Shown here piece after piece: positions 11,301 to 24,926 of a stretch of DNA of 64,000 nt; the first letter of the stretch is position 1, and the number at the start of each line of letters is the position of its first letter. The DNA comes from Austropuccinia psidii (Eukaryota; Basidiomycota; Pucciniomycetes; Pucciniales; Sphaerophragmiaceae), in NCBI GenBank assembly GCA_023105745.1, contig JALGQZ010000016.1, forward strand, positions 26,715,154 through 26,779,153, written 5' to 3'. The position numbers were made by a program, and so were the translations under genes. The notes below the pieces were generated by a model that was not told the DNA's origin, did not search any database, and saw only the letters and a list, made by a program, of their open reading frames with translations.

Positions 11301-12354
11301 AAAGGTTGGACATAATGAACAAGTAGAAGCTACTACACCTGTCATTATAACTTGGCATAATGGAAAATCAAGGATGGTAGGAGACTTCAGAGCCCTGAAC
11401 ACCTATACCATTCCAGACAGATATCCAATACCAAGAATCCATGAGACATTGACCCAATTGTCACAAGCTAAGTTCATCACAGCTATGGATGCTCTTAAGG
11501 GTTTTCATCAAAATGTCTTAACAGACAATGGCAAGAAACTACTAAGAATAATAGTCCATTGTGGAATTTTTGAATACTTAAGAATGCCATTTGGGATAAA
11601 AAATGCACCTTCCCATTATCAAAGAATGATGAATACCATATTCCCTGAAGAATTATCAGAAGGATGGTTAATTATCTATATTGATGATATCATAGTTTGC
11701 TCAGAAACTTGGGAAAATCACCTTACAAGACTAGAAAGGGTACTACAAAAAATAGTCCAAGTGAATATGAAAATTTCCTTGAAAAAGTGTCATTTTGCAT
11801 ATAGTGAATTAAAAGCACTAGGACATGTTGTATCTGGACTTAGTCTAGGCATAGACAAAAATAAAGTAGCAGCAGTACTACTCAAACCAATGCCTCAAAC
11901 CAAACAAGAAATGCAATCATTTTTACGATTTGCTGGTTACTATAGACAGCATATAAAGGACTTTGCAAAAATTGCCAAATCCTTATATAAATTATGTGAC
12001 CAACAAACAGTTTATGAAATGACTGAAGAAAGGGTCAAGGCATATGAAGACTTGAAAAATTCACTAACAAATGCCCCATTTCTTCTAATGCCAGATTGGA
12101 AACTACCTTTCAAACTATACATTGATGCTTGTGGAGAAGTATTAGGTGCTGCACTTCACCAAACACAAATTATCGATGATAAACCAGTGGAAGGACCAAT
12201 TTGTTTCATTTCAAGGCAAATAAAGCCAACAGAAGCAAGGTATGGAGCAAGCCAAATGGAATGCTTATGCCTAGTGTGGGCTTTAGAAAAACTGCATTAT
12301 TATTTGGATGGCACAGTATTTGATGTAATCACAGACTGTAATGCTGTGAAATAA
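8323..12354 (+). CDS. gag-pol: Gyp-N gag-protease-RT-RNase H polyprotein, unit 1
   Basis: 1343 codons. Residues 1-230 are low-complexity and Gln/Ser/Pro-rich; 230-400 are a likely coiled coil; about 440-620 form the Retrotrans_gag capsid region; a CCHC zinc knuckle ([14 protein letters not shown]) is at 645-658, followed by an acidic Glu/Ser tract. The aspartic protease has LDTG with catalytic Asp771. Reverse transcriptase covers about 945-1150 with Asp1056 (TAMDALKG) and YIDD at 1119-1122. RNase H has Asp1268, Glu1313 and Asp1338. The frame stops at TAA 12352-12354, five residues after the last RNase H Asp, and a second in-frame stop TGA follows at 12394-12396 before the integrase ORF reopens in the same frame. 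All catalytic residues I can check are present. Start chosen at the ATG right after the intron acceptor. Confidence 0.9.
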   Translation: MTTRRGSQYSIQSDGAGLRGRTDPSKGKRKGNIPSGTESTQGSALSQRQVPEMPMISEPELELSMSNSNRYKSHSEGSNRHLHEPIQAVLHSVQGQRLGNAASNTPRSDELLAHPEKVPQRGGDSEILQWMESTVIQTSNQKNQGLPRQKEGGNQGRSPSSFYQQASSQPTSPRREEEQEKALEETIFPKLQDPKNPKGCHGQCFQHGQNLDGIQGQGRAKNETTSFPKEITLSKDVVNTLTEIKNSILPLKEIKDSLLSLQEINNNLSSLTKIVVQNKKEIDKIKFIVENNKPKNLIDNTQKLIQGQQELYKYIKDIKDKTLTINYDVSIDNLTEELNKLSISVEKFEEKTSSHQKLLLDHVEKSDEARMHLKDDIQSEIRLITEKMDKINEANLNMPKLSTPFSHIRSPVKTKEELSNSFITDLSHQDNNQVLMKEAPQLKEWPTFTGEGEYDHMSFIKTIDMLQEDYAIQDELITARLHSLFEKSAKRWYYGIRQTNCKNTWSWWKQEIITKWENDAWRYKIENAFENSFFDPEKDKPLTWFLKQVERLNALYPEMSQKMVHMKILKKCGGELEHALRSRCIEPCSTEEYINALEHIVTRTKIGRTWKKLDIKSPNKPFIKKDKSKESFKPNTSNNNEQRKCHKCGGIGHLANNCLKKAKINEIVETENHNDKEEESDSEKETEESESSESDEINIINAQINNIDIIYEVLDVNSNLPQVGTSDTNLTNIQDAKMYRTKPARGMGYTAGKSSISIVMVDNQEGKVNLDTGVYCTCVGKSYLKTIVPNWQEKLMPIQGVKFSSASESMKPLGIIDLTLIFPHPSQCVRIKVEFVVMDNCTSNHFILGNDYLSIYGIDISNQKDRYFTIGDNKRQKFGFLNNKKQITVIKKDEKIPEKELFISEQLKEGEFNQELTEKMKEKLIDLLFKYKNAFATDKEPLGAPIGHEVDITLNVEKPYPPLLRRPAYPASPRAREALEVHIKELMDLGVLRKVGHNEQVEATTPVIITWHNGKSRMVGDFRALNTYTIPDRYPIPRIHETLTQLSQAKFITAMDALKGFHQNVLTDNGKKLLRIIVHCGIFEYLRMPFGIKNAPSHYQRMMNTIFPEELSEGWLIIYIDDIIVCSETWENHLTRLERVLQKIVQVNMKISLKKCHFAYSELKALGHVVSGLSLGIDKNKVAAVLLKPMPQTKQEMQSFLRFAGYYRQHIKDFAKIAKSLYKLCDQQTVYEMTEERVKAYEDLKNSLTNAPFLLMPDWKLPFKLYIDACGEVLGAALHQTQIIDDKPVEGPICFISRQIKPTEARYGASQMECLCLVWALEKLHYYLDGTVFDVITDCNAVK
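8570..9016 (+). CDS. Overlapping ORF inside gag start, unit 1
   Basis: 148 codons in a frame different from both gag-pol and the upstream ORF; open from 8519, with its first ATG at 8570. The protein is not low-complexity: it opens [19 protein letters not shown], has a segment rich in aromatic and charged residues, a Pro/Ser linker, a basic stretch ([11 protein letters not shown]) and a helical tail ending PHFPKK. Its composition is at least as protein-like as that of the gag-pol frame over the same DNA, which is poor in hydrophobic residues. It is preserved in all three copies. It could be the real N-terminal gag product, reached by internal initiation or splicing, or a chance overlap. I do not recognise a domain. 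Confidence 0.4.
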   Translation: MSQYKQYYTVYKDKDWEMLPQIHQGVMNSWHILKKFLKEEEIVKYSNGWNPLSSKPQIKKIKDYHAKKREATKEEALVASTSKPQASPLPQEGKKNKKKHWRKPYSPSYRIPRIQKDAMDNVFNMARTLMEFKDKEEQRMRQPHFPKK

Positions 12355-12426
12355 CTATTAAATATGAAGACTCCAAATAGACATATGCTGAGATGACAAA
12401 TTGCTATCCAAGAATATAGAGGAAAT

Positions 12427-14121
12427 ATGACTATTGTACATAAATCTGGAAATATTCATAAAAATGCAGATGGTCTTAGCAGATGGGCTTTAGCAAATAC
12501 CCCTGACAATCCAGCATGGGTACCACAAGAAGAGCACCATATAGAAGGAATATGTGTCACAGACATAGGCACAGAATTCTTTAACCAAGTTAAAGAAAGC
12601 TATAAGACAGACAAAAATTGCCATATCTTAATCCAACTTCTAATGAAAGACTGCAAAGATCCATCACTTTCATCAAAACTAGATGGAATATGGAAAAAGG
12701 CATATGATGAAGGAAGATTCCACCTCCTTGATGGAATCCTTTACCATAGAACAAAACACACATGTGTTATGGCCTTAACAGATAGAACACTAATAAACAC
12801 TATTTTACATGAGTGTCATGATAGTGTTGCATCTGGACATCTCTCAGAAGATAGGACACTAGAGAGGGTGAAATCCTGCTCTTGGTGGCCAAATTGGAAG
12901 AAAGATGTTGCAGAGTACTTACAAACCTGTGACAGATGTCAAAAAGCCAACAGAGCCACAGGAAAGAAATTTGGAATGATGATCCAAATCCAAGAACCAA
13001 AATCCCCATGGGAAATAGTTCACATGGATTGGGTAACAGCACTACCTCCAGGAGGAGACAGGAGCTATAATGCATGTCTAGTGTTAGTTGACAGGTACAG
13101 TAAGACTCCCATGTTCTTACCATGTCATAAAGATGACACAGCTATGGATACAGCCATAATGATATGGAATAAAGTCATTAGCCACACAGGCTTATTCCAA
13201 AATATTATAAGTGACAGAGACCCAAAGTTCACTTCAGCATTATGGACAAATCTCCATAGCTTATTTGGGACAAAGCTATCATTCTCATCAGCTTACCATC
13301 CCCAAACTGATGGTTTAGCAGAAAAAATGATACAGACCTTAGAGGACATGATCAGAAGATTCTGTGCTTATGGGCTAGAATTCAAAGATTCTGATGGTTT
13401 CACCCATGATTGGTGTACACTAATACCAGCACTTGAACTGGCATATAAGACATCAATCCATTCTTCTACTGGCAAAACACCAGCAATGCTAGAGAAAGGT
13501 TGGAATCCAAGACTTCCTTATGATACCCTCAAAAAGGACTTAGTGGAAATACATCCAACAGCAAGCAGTTTTAAGATAATGCTTGACAAAGCAAGACACC
13601 ATGCAAACAGATGCATGCAAGACTCTTTCAAATATGCAAAAGAAAGATGGGACAAAAGTCATAAACCACCTGACTTCAAAATAGGAGATTTGGTATTAGT
13701 ATCAACTCTTAACTTTAATAACATAAAAGGACCAAAGAAGTTGAAAGATTCCTTTGCAGGACCATTTATGGTAAAAGCACTTCATGGACCCAATGCTGTA
13801 CAATTGGAACTTACAGGTGATTTAGTGAATAAACACCCAGCTTTCCCTGTAAGTCTTATAAAACCTTACAGCTCAAGTGACAAGGAATTATTTCCACTAA
13901 GAAATAAACCCCCACTTGAAATTCCCCCTTTGGAAGAAGGAGAAGAAAAAAGAATTGTAAAAGTCCTTAAAGAAAGAAGGACAAGGAACAAAAAAGAAAG
14001 AGAATACCTTGTAAGGTATAGGAATCCAACTCAAGAAGATGAATGGCTACTTGAGAAAGATATAACAAATGCTGATAAACTACTGAGGAGGTTTAGACAT
14101 GAAAGAAAACCTAAAGAATAA
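12427..14121 (+). CDS. pol: Gyp-N RNase H end, integrase and chromodomain, unit 1
   Basis: 564 codons, same frame as gag-pol and separated from it by two stops. Residues 1-20 finish RNase H (NADGLSRW). Zinc-binding H131, H138, C168, C171 form the HHCC domain. The catalytic core has Asp201 ([10 protein letters not shown]), Asp263 (SDRDPKF) and Glu299 with the D-x35-E spacing of integrases. A GPF module follows, and residues from about 510 to 558 are a chromodomain ([15 protein letters not shown]), which in chromoviruses guides insertion to marked chromatin. The ATG at 12427 is the first after the stops. If the stops are not read through, this ORF needs its own initiation. This copy has Ser where the other two have Asn in the NLH(S/N)LFG segment near codon 278. 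Confidence 0.88.
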   Translation: MTIVHKSGNIHKNADGLSRWALANTPDNPAWVPQEEHHIEGICVTDIGTEFFNQVKESYKTDKNCHILIQLLMKDCKDPSLSSKLDGIWKKAYDEGRFHLLDGILYHRTKHTCVMALTDRTLINTILHECHDSVASGHLSEDRTLERVKSCSWWPNWKKDVAEYLQTCDRCQKANRATGKKFGMMIQIQEPKSPWEIVHMDWVTALPPGGDRSYNACLVLVDRYSKTPMFLPCHKDDTAMDTAIMIWNKVISHTGLFQNIISDRDPKFTSALWTNLHSLFGTKLSFSSAYHPQTDGLAEKMIQTLEDMIRRFCAYGLEFKDSDGFTHDWCTLIPALELAYKTSIHSSTGKTPAMLEKGWNPRLPYDTLKKDLVEIHPTASSFKIMLDKARHHANRCMQDSFKYAKERWDKSHKPPDFKIGDLVLVSTLNFNNIKGPKKLKDSFAGPFMVKALHGPNAVQLELTGDLVNKHPAFPVSLIKPYSSSDKELFPLRNKPPLEIPPLEEGEEKRIVKVLKERRTRNKKEREYLVRYRNPTQEDEWLLEKDITNADKLLRRFRHERKPKE

Positions 14122-14239
14122 CAAAACCAAGCATTATTGAGCTTCAGGACTGATAAAGTCTAATGAAGAGGTAGTACAGTGGATGATACCCTAATCACAC
14201 ATATCAGATTGTGGTACAATCTTTTTTGGTGGTAGGGAA
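14122..14239 (+). other. Gyp-N 3' untranslated region and polypurine tract
   Basis: 118 bp between the integrase stop and LTR A2. The last bases, GGTGGTAGGGAA at 14228-14239, are purine-rich and abut the LTR, as expected of the plus-strand primer. The same tract precedes LTR A3 (22890-22901) and LTR B2 (54983-54994). Confidence 0.65.
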
Positions 14240-16264
14240 TGTGAGCCTTTGAGATATGACCACATACCCAATAAGGTCACAAAAAAGACTTAGAATAACT
14301 ATACCTTTAATATAATTATATTAAAATTACTTAGAATAATTATACATTAAAAATAATTACTTAAATATACAAAAAATACCATAAATTGGTACCAAAATTG
14401 GTTTAACTTAAAAACCAATGAATCAACATGTAAAATAAACTATACCATTGGATTCCCCATGGTAAAATACACATATACCATTTTTATGGCATATCTGTAA
14501 AGTCAATATTTAATGAGTTATAAGGTATAATACCTTATAAAACCCATAAAACCTTATTTATCTCAAGAGCTAATGAAACAAAATGTGAAATAAATTGTAC
14601 CAGTGGATTCCCCACGAAACTCCACACATAAAACAATTAATAAGCTAATTTCCAAAGTTAATACTTAAGGAATTAACCTGAATATATGCACTTTTTTGGT
14701 CAACACATATATTCAAGGATCATAGCTAATATCTCCTAAACTATACATGATAGAATGATGAACCAAAAATAAAGTTACCACGTAATTACTTTAAGAACAA
14801 AGATATGAACTTTATTTTACAAATCATAAACAAGGTTAAAACCTATGATGAAATATTGACAAAAATCAACAGAGCTGTTGACCACTTTGTTGTGAAAGTG
14901 TTCCAAACTTAAAAAAAACTATACAGTTGGATTCTACTAGTTCATTCGTGAAGAATGATGTAATTTTTATTATTAAATTCAGGGTATAACCCCCTGAAAT
15001 CAAGGTTTGAAGTTTAAAATATTGAATTTCAACAGAAAAGATGAGTTACAAGAAAAATCATCAAAATTAGAGTTTTGATGATGTAATGAAAAGCTCTTGG
15101 AAAAATAATAAGGTTATGCCAGGCTATCAGAATTCACTCTTTGAATTGCTGTAGCGTGAAAATCTTAAAAGTTATTGAGGATCAAAGTTTGAGCTTAATT
15201 GGAGCAGTTATGATCACTCACAGTAACCTTAAATTAAGTTTAACAGTCTTAAGAGTGATAGAATTGGTGAATACTATAAGTTTATGATTAAAACTAATAA
15301 AATACACGAAATTTGGGGTTCTGCCAAGCCTCTGATGTCATCAAACTTAGAGTTATAGTGATAACTCTAAATAATGGTGTAATAATGATGTAATATGGTT
15401 TGATCATGATGTAATCATCATCAAACCTTAAAATATTGATCAATTCCAGTGGATATGATCAGTACACATCTACTAGAAGCCTGTTGGACTCTAGGAGGGA
15501 GGTATTTACTATAAATAGAGCTCTTTTTACTCTATTTTCCCCTCAGACGCATCAAAAACATTAAATCAATTAAATCAAAGGGAATTTCTTTATTCTTTAT
15601 ATATAAAACTATTATATTATTAAAGACCAAAGACCACCTTATTATAATCATCTATTTTGACGTGATTAAATCATTTATTTAATTGTTTTTGTTAAAAATC
15701 TCTCTAAAACTCATTTCCACGTAAAAATCCAGAATAATTTGTAATTTTCTTTATTTTTATTGTAAATACAATTTGAAAAGGTTGTATTTATATTTTTTGG
15801 CCTAAAATATTTCAAAAGTATTATATTAAGTGTTAAAAGTAGGTTATTTTCTCTTATTATAATAATTTCTCTATTATTACTCTCTTAATAATTCTCTAAT
15901 TAATATAAATAGTATTTATATTAATTCATAACTTTAATATTAGTAACATTATTGTTATTAATTGTTTTTTATTAATAAAAAGCAATTTTTTACGCCTTTA
16001 TTATTTGTTGGTAACAATAATAAAGAGCTTTTTAAATATATTAATTATTTTATATTAATATATTTATTTATTATATTATATTTTCATAATATAAATTATA
16101 TTATTATATTTATTTAATAATATAATTATTTTACGCCATAATAATAATAATTATTTATTATTATTATATTTTTAATCTTATTTATTCAATTCATAAGGAC
16201 ATTCAGAGTACAATAAGTAATAAATTAGTAATTCTTACTTATTGTTTCATAGTCAAACCTTACA
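14240..16264 (+). repeat. Gyp-N LTR A2 (3'-type), shared by units 1 and 2
   Basis: 2025 bp, TGTGAGCC to CCTTACA. It carries the roughly 34-bp extra block near 14530 (ACCTTATAAAACCCAT), lacks the extra TTATA, and reads ACGCC near 16134, so it is 3'-type over nearly all its length. It acts as 3' LTR of unit 1 and 5' LTR of unit 2. A primer-binding site follows at 16267-16284, which a normal 3' LTR would not have. Confidence 0.95.
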
Positions 16265-16759
16265 TTTGGGGGCCTGGCCGTGATATTTACTTAAAAGACC
16301 TTTAAAAATATTCTAATTGGGTTTATCCAATAATAAATTATATTATAATCATAAAATTATATAACAATTTTGTATTTTATTAATTTTAAAAGCTATTGAG
16401 GCATTTGGAAAGCAATTGTACTGTCTTACACGTGGTTTTTCACATCCTTAGACTTGCAAGAACTTTCTTTGAGTGACTCTAGTGATTAAAAAAGATATTA
16501 TATAAATTAATAATAATTTTTATTATAATTTAATTTTATAAAGAATCATATTAATTTTTATTTTATTCCTTAAAAATAAAAAATATAAAAAATATTGAAA
16601 AATATTAAAAAACAATAAAAAAAAAAGTTATTTTTATTCATTTTTATTCATTTCTTTATTCATTAAAGATATTAAAGCAATTTCCACGTGGAAAATTGCC
16701 ATATCTTACCAAAAATAACACTTCTTATAAAAAGACTTATATTTATTTGTCTTTTTTAG

Positions 16760-17046
16760 TGTTTGAAGATAACCCAACAGAAGACAACCAAGCTACTGTT
16801 GAGAGATTGGTGGAAGAAACTTGTCAAAGTTCTCCAACACCAGTTATCACCAAAAGAAAGAAAGCTAAGAAATTAGACTTTCCAGGACCCACCATTCAAG
16901 ACTCTGAAGGTGAGCACCTCTTTTATAATTGCCATAAAAAGAATTTTTATCCTAAAATACTTTTATTTCTTATTTTCTTAGATTATGACTACCAGAAGAG
17001 GTTCCCAATACTCCATCCAATCAGATGGAGCTGGACTCAGAGGTAG
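16760..17046 (+). CDS. Possible spliced upstream ORF of Gyp-N, unit 2
   Basis: Same as the unit 1 ORF at 8098-8384, with the same intron signals (donor at 16910, acceptor ending 16981). Identical protein. No independent evidence of expression. Confidence 0.35.
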
Positions 17047-20000
17047 AACTGATCCCTCAAAAGGGAAAAGAAAGGGCAATATCCCCAGTGGAACAGAATC
17101 CACACAAGGAAGTGCCTTATCCCAAAGGCAAGTCCCAGAAATGCCCATGATATCTGAACCTGAATTGGAGCTAAGTATGAGTAACTCAAATAGGTACAAA
17201 TCACATTCAGAGGGCTCAAATAGACATCTACATGAGCCAATACAAGCAGTATTACACAGTGTACAAGGACAAAGATTGGGAAATGCTGCCTCAAATACAC
17301 CAAGGAGTGATGAACTCCTGGCACATCCTGAAAAAGTTCCTCAAAGAGGAGGAGATAGTGAAATACTCCAATGGATGGAATCCACTGTCATCCAAACCTC
17401 AAATCAAAAAAATCAAGGATTACCACGCCAAAAAGAGGGAGGCAACCAAGGAAGAAGCCCCAGTAGCTTCTACCAGCAAGCCTCAAGCCAGCCCACTTCC
17501 CCAAGAAGGGAAGAAGAACAAGAAAAAGCATTGGAGGAAACCATATTCCCCAAGCTACAGGATCCCAAGAATCCAAAAGGATGCCATGGACAATGTTTTC
17601 AACATGGCCAGAACCTTGATGGAATTCAAGGACAAGGAAGAGCAAAGAATGAGACAACCTCATTTCCCAAAGAAATAACCTTGTCCAAAGATGTTGTAAA
17701 TACTTTAACAGAAATTAAAAATAGTATATTACCTCTAAAAGAAATTAAAGATAGTTTATTATCACTACAAGAAATAAATAACAATTTATCTTCTTTAACA
17801 AAAATTGTTGTGCAAAACAAGAAAGAAATTGACAAAATTAAGTTTATTGTTGAAAATAATAAACCAAAGAATTTAATTGACAATACTCAAAAATTAATAC
17901 AAGGACAACAAGAATTGTATAAATACATAAAAGATATCAAAGACAAGACTTTGACAATCAATTATGATGTGAGTATTGACAATCTTACAGAAGAATTAAA
18001 TAAATTAAGTATTTCTGTAGAAAAATTTGAAGAAAAGACTTCATCACACCAAAAATTACTTTTGGACCATGTGGAAAAAAGTGATGAAGCAAGAATGCAT
18101 CTGAAAGATGATATTCAGAGTGAAATAAGGCTTATTACTGAAAAAATGGATAAAATTAATGAGGCTAATCTAAATATGCCAAAGTTGTCAACTCCATTTT
18201 CTCATATAAGAAGCCCTGTTAAAACAAAAGAGGAATTATCAAATTCTTTCATAACAGACTTGAGTCACCAAGATAATAACCAAGTCTTAATGAAGGAAGC
18301 ACCTCAATTGAAGGAATGGCCAACATTCACAGGAGAAGGTGAATATGACCACATGTCATTTATTAAAACAATTGACATGTTACAAGAAGACTATGCCATA
18401 CAAGATGAATTAATCACTGCAAGATTACATTCATTGTTTGAGAAATCTGCAAAAAGATGGTATTATGGCATAAGACAAACAAATTGTAAAAATACCTGGT
18501 CTTGGTGGAAACAAGAAATAATCACCAAGTGGGAAAATGATGCCTGGAGGTATAAGATAGAAAATGCATTTGAAAACTCTTTCTTTGACCCAGAGAAAGA
18601 CAAACCTTTAACTTGGTTCTTGAAACAAGTTGAAAGGCTTAATGCACTGTACCCAGAAATGTCACAAAAGATGGTGCACATGAAAATACTTAAAAAATGT
18701 GGAGGGGAACTAGAACATGCCCTAAGAAGCAGATGTATAGAACCATGCTCCACAGAAGAGTATATAAATGCACTAGAACATATAGTGACAAGAACAAAAA
18801 TTGGAAGGACTTGGAAAAAATTGGACATTAAAAGCCCAAATAAACCATTTATCAAAAAAGATAAATCAAAAGAATCCTTTAAGCCCAATACATCCAACAA
18901 TAATGAGCAAAGAAAATGCCATAAATGTGGAGGTATTGGACACTTAGCCAATAATTGCCTTAAAAAAGCAAAGATTAATGAAATTGTGGAAACAGAAAAC
19001 CACAATGACAAAGAAGAGGAATCTGACTCTGAAAAAGAGACAGAAGAGTCAGAAAGCTCTGAAAGTGATGAAATCAATATAATTAATGCACAAATTAATA
19101 ATATTGATATAATTTATGAAGTACTGGATGTTAATTCAAACTTACCACAAGTTGGAACATCTGACACAAACCTGACAAACATACAAGATGCCAAAATGTA
19201 TAGAACCAAACCTGCAAGAGGAATGGGATATACAGCTGGAAAATCAAGTATAAGTATTGTTATGGTTGATAACCAAGAAGGAAAAGTTAACTTAGATACA
19301 GGAGTATATTGCACTTGTGTTGGCAAAAGTTATTTAAAAACCATTGTCCCAAACTGGCAAGAAAAACTTATGCCAATACAAGGTGTCAAATTTAGTAGTG
19401 CAAGTGAGAGCATGAAGCCCCTTGGAATAATTGATTTAACACTAATTTTTCCTCATCCCTCACAATGTGTCAGAATTAAAGTAGAGTTTGTAGTAATGGA
19501 CAACTGTACTAGTAATCATTTCATACTTGGGAATGACTACTTATCAATCTATGGTATAGATATCTCCAACCAAAAAGACAGATATTTTACCATAGGAGAT
19601 AACAAAAGACAAAAGTTTGGCTTCTTAAATAACAAAAAACAAATCACAGTTATTAAGAAGGATGAAAAAATTCCAGAAAAAGAACTTTTTATATCTGAAC
19701 AACTTAAAGAGGGAGAATTCAATCAAGAATTAACAGAAAAAATGAAAGAAAAATTGATTGACCTCTTATTTAAGTATAAAAATGCCTTTGCAACTGACAA
19801 AGAGCCACTAGGAGCACCAATTGGACATGAAGTGGATATAACTCTTAATGTAGAAAAGCCTTACCCACCTTTATTAAGAAGACCTGCTTATCCAGCCAGT
19901 CCAAGAGCTAGAGAAGCCTTAGAGGTGCACATTAAAGAATTAATGGACCTTGGAGTATTAAGAAAGGTTGGACATAATGAACAAGTAGAAGCTACTACAC

Positions 20001-21016
20001 CTGTCATTATAACTTGGCATAATGGAAAATCAAGGATGGTAGGAGACTTCAGAGCCCTGAACACCTATACCATTCCAGACAGATATCCAATACCAAGAAT
20101 CCATGAGACATTGACCCAATTGTCACAAGCTAAGTTCATCACAGCTATGGATGCTCTTAAGGGTTTTCATCAAAATGTCTTAACAGACAATGGCAAGAAA
20201 CTACTAAGAATAATAGTCCATTGTGGAATTTTTGAATACTTAAGAATGCCATTTGGGATAAAAAATGCACCTTCCCATTATCAAAGAATGATGAATACCA
20301 TATTCCCTGAAGAATTATCAGAAGGATGGTTAATTATCTATATTGATGATATCATAGTTTGCTCAGAAACTTGGGAAAATCACCTTACAAGACTAGAAAG
20401 GGTACTACAAAAAATAGTCCAAGTGAATATGAAAATTTCCTTGAAAAAGTGTCATTTTGCATATAGTGAATTAAAAGCACTAGGACATGTTGTATCTGGA
20501 CTTAGTCTAGGCATAGACAAAAATAAAGTAGCAGCAGTACTACTCAAACCAATGCCTCAAACCAAACAAGAAATGCAATCATTTTTACGATTTGCTGGTT
20601 ACTATAGACAGCATATAAAGGACTTTGCAAAAATTGCCAAATCCTTATATAAATTATGTGACCAACAAACAGTTTATGAAATGACTGAAGAAAGGGTCAA
20701 GGCATATGAAGACTTGAAAAATTCACTAACAAATGCCCCATTTCTTCTAATGCCAGATTGGAAACTACCTTTCAAACTATACATTGATGCTTGTGGAGAA
20801 GTATTAGGTGCTGCACTTCACCAAACACAAATTATCGATGATAAACCAGTGGAAGGACCAATTTGTTTCATTTCAAGGCAAATAAAGCCAACAGAAGCAA
20901 GGTATGGAGCAAGCCAAATGGAATGCTTATGCCTAGTGTGGGCTTTAGAAAAACTGCATTATTATTTGGATGGCACAGTATTTGATGTAATCACAGACTG
21001 TAATGCTGTGAAATAA
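16985..21016 (+). CDS. gag-pol: Gyp-N gag-protease-RT-RNase H polyprotein, unit 2
   Basis: 1343 codons with the same translated sequence as unit 1. It has the same zinc knuckle (645-658), protease Asp771, RT YIDD (1119-1122) and RNase H residues. The same two in-frame stops follow (TAA 21014-21016, TGA 21056-21058). Base differences from unit 1 that I noticed: T to C near 17461 (silent here, Leu to Pro in the overlapping 148-codon ORF) and T to C near 18169 (silent). Confidence 0.9.
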   Translation: MTTRRGSQYSIQSDGAGLRGRTDPSKGKRKGNIPSGTESTQGSALSQRQVPEMPMISEPELELSMSNSNRYKSHSEGSNRHLHEPIQAVLHSVQGQRLGNAASNTPRSDELLAHPEKVPQRGGDSEILQWMESTVIQTSNQKNQGLPRQKEGGNQGRSPSSFYQQASSQPTSPRREEEQEKALEETIFPKLQDPKNPKGCHGQCFQHGQNLDGIQGQGRAKNETTSFPKEITLSKDVVNTLTEIKNSILPLKEIKDSLLSLQEINNNLSSLTKIVVQNKKEIDKIKFIVENNKPKNLIDNTQKLIQGQQELYKYIKDIKDKTLTINYDVSIDNLTEELNKLSISVEKFEEKTSSHQKLLLDHVEKSDEARMHLKDDIQSEIRLITEKMDKINEANLNMPKLSTPFSHIRSPVKTKEELSNSFITDLSHQDNNQVLMKEAPQLKEWPTFTGEGEYDHMSFIKTIDMLQEDYAIQDELITARLHSLFEKSAKRWYYGIRQTNCKNTWSWWKQEIITKWENDAWRYKIENAFENSFFDPEKDKPLTWFLKQVERLNALYPEMSQKMVHMKILKKCGGELEHALRSRCIEPCSTEEYINALEHIVTRTKIGRTWKKLDIKSPNKPFIKKDKSKESFKPNTSNNNEQRKCHKCGGIGHLANNCLKKAKINEIVETENHNDKEEESDSEKETEESESSESDEINIINAQINNIDIIYEVLDVNSNLPQVGTSDTNLTNIQDAKMYRTKPARGMGYTAGKSSISIVMVDNQEGKVNLDTGVYCTCVGKSYLKTIVPNWQEKLMPIQGVKFSSASESMKPLGIIDLTLIFPHPSQCVRIKVEFVVMDNCTSNHFILGNDYLSIYGIDISNQKDRYFTIGDNKRQKFGFLNNKKQITVIKKDEKIPEKELFISEQLKEGEFNQELTEKMKEKLIDLLFKYKNAFATDKEPLGAPIGHEVDITLNVEKPYPPLLRRPAYPASPRAREALEVHIKELMDLGVLRKVGHNEQVEATTPVIITWHNGKSRMVGDFRALNTYTIPDRYPIPRIHETLTQLSQAKFITAMDALKGFHQNVLTDNGKKLLRIIVHCGIFEYLRMPFGIKNAPSHYQRMMNTIFPEELSEGWLIIYIDDIIVCSETWENHLTRLERVLQKIVQVNMKISLKKCHFAYSELKALGHVVSGLSLGIDKNKVAAVLLKPMPQTKQEMQSFLRFAGYYRQHIKDFAKIAKSLYKLCDQQTVYEMTEERVKAYEDLKNSLTNAPFLLMPDWKLPFKLYIDACGEVLGAALHQTQIIDDKPVEGPICFISRQIKPTEARYGASQMECLCLVWALEKLHYYLDGTVFDVITDCNAVK
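17232..17678 (+). CDS. Overlapping ORF inside gag start, unit 2
   Basis: 148 codons, as at 8570-9016, with one change: Pro instead of Leu in the EEA(L/P)VAST segment. The Pro form is what I recall from related rust elements, so Leu in units A1 and B may be the derived state. The one substitution seen between copies here is silent in gag-pol but not in this frame. Confidence 0.4.
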   Translation: MSQYKQYYTVYKDKDWEMLPQIHQGVMNSWHILKKFLKEEEIVKYSNGWNPLSSKPQIKKIKDYHAKKREATKEEAPVASTSKPQASPLPQEGKKNKKKHWRKPYSPSYRIPRIQKDAMDNVFNMARTLMEFKDKEEQRMRQPHFPKK

Positions 21017-21088
21017 CTATTAAATATGAAGACTCCAAATAGACATATGCTGAGATGACAAATTGCTATCCAAGAATATAGAGGAAAT

Positions 21089-22783
21089 ATGACTATTGTA
21101 CATAAATCTGGAAATATTCATAAAAATGCAGATGGCCTTAGCAGATGGGCTTTAGCAAATACCCCTGACAATCCAGCATGGGTACCACAAGAAGAGCACC
21201 ATATAGAAGGAATATGTGTCACAGACATAGGCACAGAATTCTTTAACCAAGTTAAAGAAAGCTATAAGACAGACAAAAATTGCCATATCTTAATCCAACT
21301 TCTAATGAAAGACTGCAAAGATCCATCACTTTCATCAAAACTAGATGGAATATGGAAAAAGGCATATGATGAAGGAAGATTCCACCTCCTTGATGGAATC
21401 CTTTACCATAGAACAAAACACACATGTGTTATGGCCTTAACAGATAGAACACTAATAAACACTATTTTACATGAGTGTCATGATAGTGTTGCATCTGGAC
21501 ATCTCTCAGAAGATAGGACACTAGAGAGGGTGAAATCCTGCTCTTGGTGGCCAAATTGGAAGAAAGATGTTGCAGAGTACTTACAAACCTGTGACAGATG
21601 TCAAAAAGCCAACAGAGCCACAGGAAAGAAATTTGGAATGATGATCCAAATCCAAGAACCAAAATCCCCATGGGAAATAGTTCACATGGATTGGGTAACA
21701 GCACTACCTCCAGGAGGAGACAGGAGCTATAATGCATGTCTAGTGTTAGTTGACAGGTACAGTAAGACTCCCATGTTCTTACCATGTCATAAAGATGACA
21801 CAGCTATGGATACAGCCATAATGATATGGAATAAAGTCATTAGCCACACAGGCTTATTCCAAAATATTATAAGTGACAGAGACCCAAAGTTCACTTCAGC
21901 ATTATGGACAAATCTCCATAACTTATTTGGGACAAAGCTATCATTCTCATCAGCTTACCATCCCCAAACTGATGGTTTAGCAGAAAAAATGATACAGACC
22001 TTAGAGGACATGATCAGAAGATTCTGTGCTTATGGGCTAGAATTCAAAGATTCTGATGGTTTCACCCATGATTGGTGTACACTAATACCAGCACTTGAAC
22101 TGGCATATAAGACATCAATCCATTCTTCTACTGGCAAAACACCAGCAATGCTAGAGAAAGGTTGGAATCCAAGACTTCCTTATGATACCCTCAAAAAGGA
22201 CTTAGTGGAAATACATCCAACAGCAAGCAGTTTTAAGATAATGCTTGACAAAGCAAGACACCATGCAAACAGATGCATGCAAGACTCTTTCAAATATGCA
22301 AAAGAAAGATGGGACAAAAGTCATAAACCACCTGACTTCAAAATAGGAGATTTGGTATTAGTATCAACTCTTAACTTTAATAACATAAAAGGACCAAAGA
22401 AATTGAAAGATTCCTTTGCAGGACCATTTATGGTAAAAGCACTTCATGGACCCAATGCTGTACAATTGGAACTTACAGGTGATTTAGTGAATAAACACCC
22501 AGCTTTCCCTGTAAGTCTTATAAAACCTTACAGCTCAAGTGACAAGGAATTATTTCCACTAAGAAATAAACCCCCACTTGAAATTCCCCCTTTGGAAGAA
22601 GGAGAAGAAAAAAGAATTGTAAAAGTCCTTAAAGAAAGAAGGACAAGGAACAAAAAAGAAAGAGAATACCTTGTAAGGTATAGGAATCCAACTCAAGAAG
22701 ATGAATGGCTACTTGAGAAAGATATAACAAATGCTGATAAACTACTGAGGAGGTTTAGACATGAAAGAAAACCTAAAGAATAA
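21089..22783 (+). CDS. pol: Gyp-N integrase and chromodomain, unit 2
   Basis: 564 codons with the HHCC, D-D-35-E and chromodomain features described for 12427-14121. It has Asn in the NLHNLFG segment, as in locus B. No lesions apart from the two upstream stops. Confidence 0.88.
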   Translation: MTIVHKSGNIHKNADGLSRWALANTPDNPAWVPQEEHHIEGICVTDIGTEFFNQVKESYKTDKNCHILIQLLMKDCKDPSLSSKLDGIWKKAYDEGRFHLLDGILYHRTKHTCVMALTDRTLINTILHECHDSVASGHLSEDRTLERVKSCSWWPNWKKDVAEYLQTCDRCQKANRATGKKFGMMIQIQEPKSPWEIVHMDWVTALPPGGDRSYNACLVLVDRYSKTPMFLPCHKDDTAMDTAIMIWNKVISHTGLFQNIISDRDPKFTSALWTNLHNLFGTKLSFSSAYHPQTDGLAEKMIQTLEDMIRRFCAYGLEFKDSDGFTHDWCTLIPALELAYKTSIHSSTGKTPAMLEKGWNPRLPYDTLKKDLVEIHPTASSFKIMLDKARHHANRCMQDSFKYAKERWDKSHKPPDFKIGDLVLVSTLNFNNIKGPKKLKDSFAGPFMVKALHGPNAVQLELTGDLVNKHPAFPVSLIKPYSSSDKELFPLRNKPPLEIPPLEEGEEKRIVKVLKERRTRNKKEREYLVRYRNPTQEDEWLLEKDITNADKLLRRFRHERKPKE

Positions 22784-22901
22784 CAAAACCAAGCATTATT
22801 GAGCTTCAGGACTGATAAAGTCTAATGAAGAGGTAGTACAGTGGATGATACCCTAATCACACATATCAGATTGTGGTACAATCTTTTTTGGTGGTAGGGA
22901 A

Positions 22902-24926
22902 TGTGAGCCTTTGAGATATGACCACATACCCAATAAGGTCACAAAAAAGACTTAGAATAACTATACCTTTAATATAATTATATTAAAATTACTTAGAATA
23001 ATTATACATTAAAAATAATTACTTAAATATACAAAAAATACCATAAATTGGTACCAAAATTGGTTTAACTTAAAAACCAATGAATCAACATGTAAAATAA
23101 ACTATACCATTGGATTCCCCATGGTAAAATACACATATACCATTTTTATGGCATATCTGTAAAGTCAATATTTAATGAGTTATAAGGTATAATACCTTAT
23201 AAAACCCATAAAACCTTATTTATCTCAAGAGCTAATGAAACAAAATGTGAAATAAATTGTACCAGTGGATTCCCCACGAAACTCCACACATAAAACAATT
23301 AATAAGCTAATTTCCAAAGTTAATACTTAAGGAATTAACCTGAATATATGCACTTTTTTGGTCAACACATATATTCAAGGATCATAGCTAATATCTCCTA
23401 AACTATACATGATAGAATGATGAACCAAAAATAAAGTTACCACGTAATTACTTTAAGAACAAAGATATGAACTTTATTTTACAAATCATAAACAAGGTTA
23501 AAACCTATGATGAAATATTGACAAAAATCAACAGAGCTGTTGACCACTTTGTTGTGAAAGTGTTCCAAACTTAAAAAAAACTATACAGTTGGATTCTACT
23601 AGTTCATTCGTGAAGAATGATGTAATTTTTATTATTAAATTCAGGGTATAACCCCCTGAAATCAAGGTTTGAAGTTTAAAATATTGAATTTCAACAGAAA
23701 AGATGAGTTACAAGAAAAATCATCAAAATTAGAGTTTTGATGATGTAATGAAAAGCTCTTGGAAAAATAATAAGGTTATGCCAGGCTATCAGAATTCACT
23801 CTTTGAATTGCTGTAGCGTGAAAATCTTAAAAGTTATTGAGGATCAAAGTTTGAGCTTAATTGGAGCAGTTATGATCACTCACAGTAACCTTAAATTAAG
23901 TTTAACAGTCTTAAGAGTGATAGAATTGGTGAATACTATAAGTTTATGATTAAAACTAATAAAATACACGAAATTTGGGGTTCTGCCAAGCCTCTGATGT
24001 CATCAAACTTAGAGTTATAGTGATAACTCTAAATAATGGTGTAATAATGATGTAATATGGTTTGATCATGATGTAATCATCATCAAACCTTAAAATATTG
24101 ATCAATTCCAGTGGATATGATCAGTACACATCTACTAGAAGCCTGTTGGACTCTAGGAGGGAGGTATTTACTATAAATAGAGCTCTTTTTACTCTATTTT
24201 CCCCTCAGACGCATCAAAAACATTAAATCAATTAAATCAAAGGGAATTTCTTTATTCTTTATATATAAAACTATTATATTATTAAAGACCAAAGACCACC
24301 TTATTATAATCATCTATTTTGACCTGATTAAATCATTTATTTAATTGTTTTTGTTAAAAATCTCTCTAAAACTCATTTCCACGTAAAAATCCAGAATAAT
24401 TTGTAATTTTCTTTATTTTTATTGTAAATACAATTTGAAAAGGTTGTATTTATATTTTTTGGCCTAAAATATTTCAAAAGTATTATATTAAGTGTTAAAA
24501 GTAGGTTATTTTCTCTTATTATAATAATTTCTCTATTATTACTCTCTTAATAATTCTCTAATTAATATAAATAGTATTTATATTAATTCATAACTTTAAT
24601 ATTAGTAACATTATTGTTATTAATTGTTTTTTATTAATAAAAAGCAATTTTTTACGCCTTTATTATTTGTTGGTAACAATAATAAAGAGCTTTTTAAATA
24701 TATTAATTATTTTATATTAATATATTTATTTATTATATTATATTTTCATAATATAAATTATATTATTATATTTATTTAATAATATAATTATTTTACGCCA
24801 TAATAATAATAATTATTTATTATTATTATATTTTTAATCTTATTTATTCAATTCATAAGGACATTCAGAGTACAATAAGTAATAAATTAGTAATTCTTAC
24901 TTATTGTTTCATAGTCAAACCTTACA
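22902..24926 (+). repeat. Gyp-N LTR A3 (3'-type)
   Basis: 2025 bp, nearly identical to A2; one difference I noticed is GACCTGATT for GACGTGATT near 24324. It is 3'-type at every diagnostic site. It is followed not by a target-site duplication but by a primer-binding site and leader. Confidence 0.95.
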
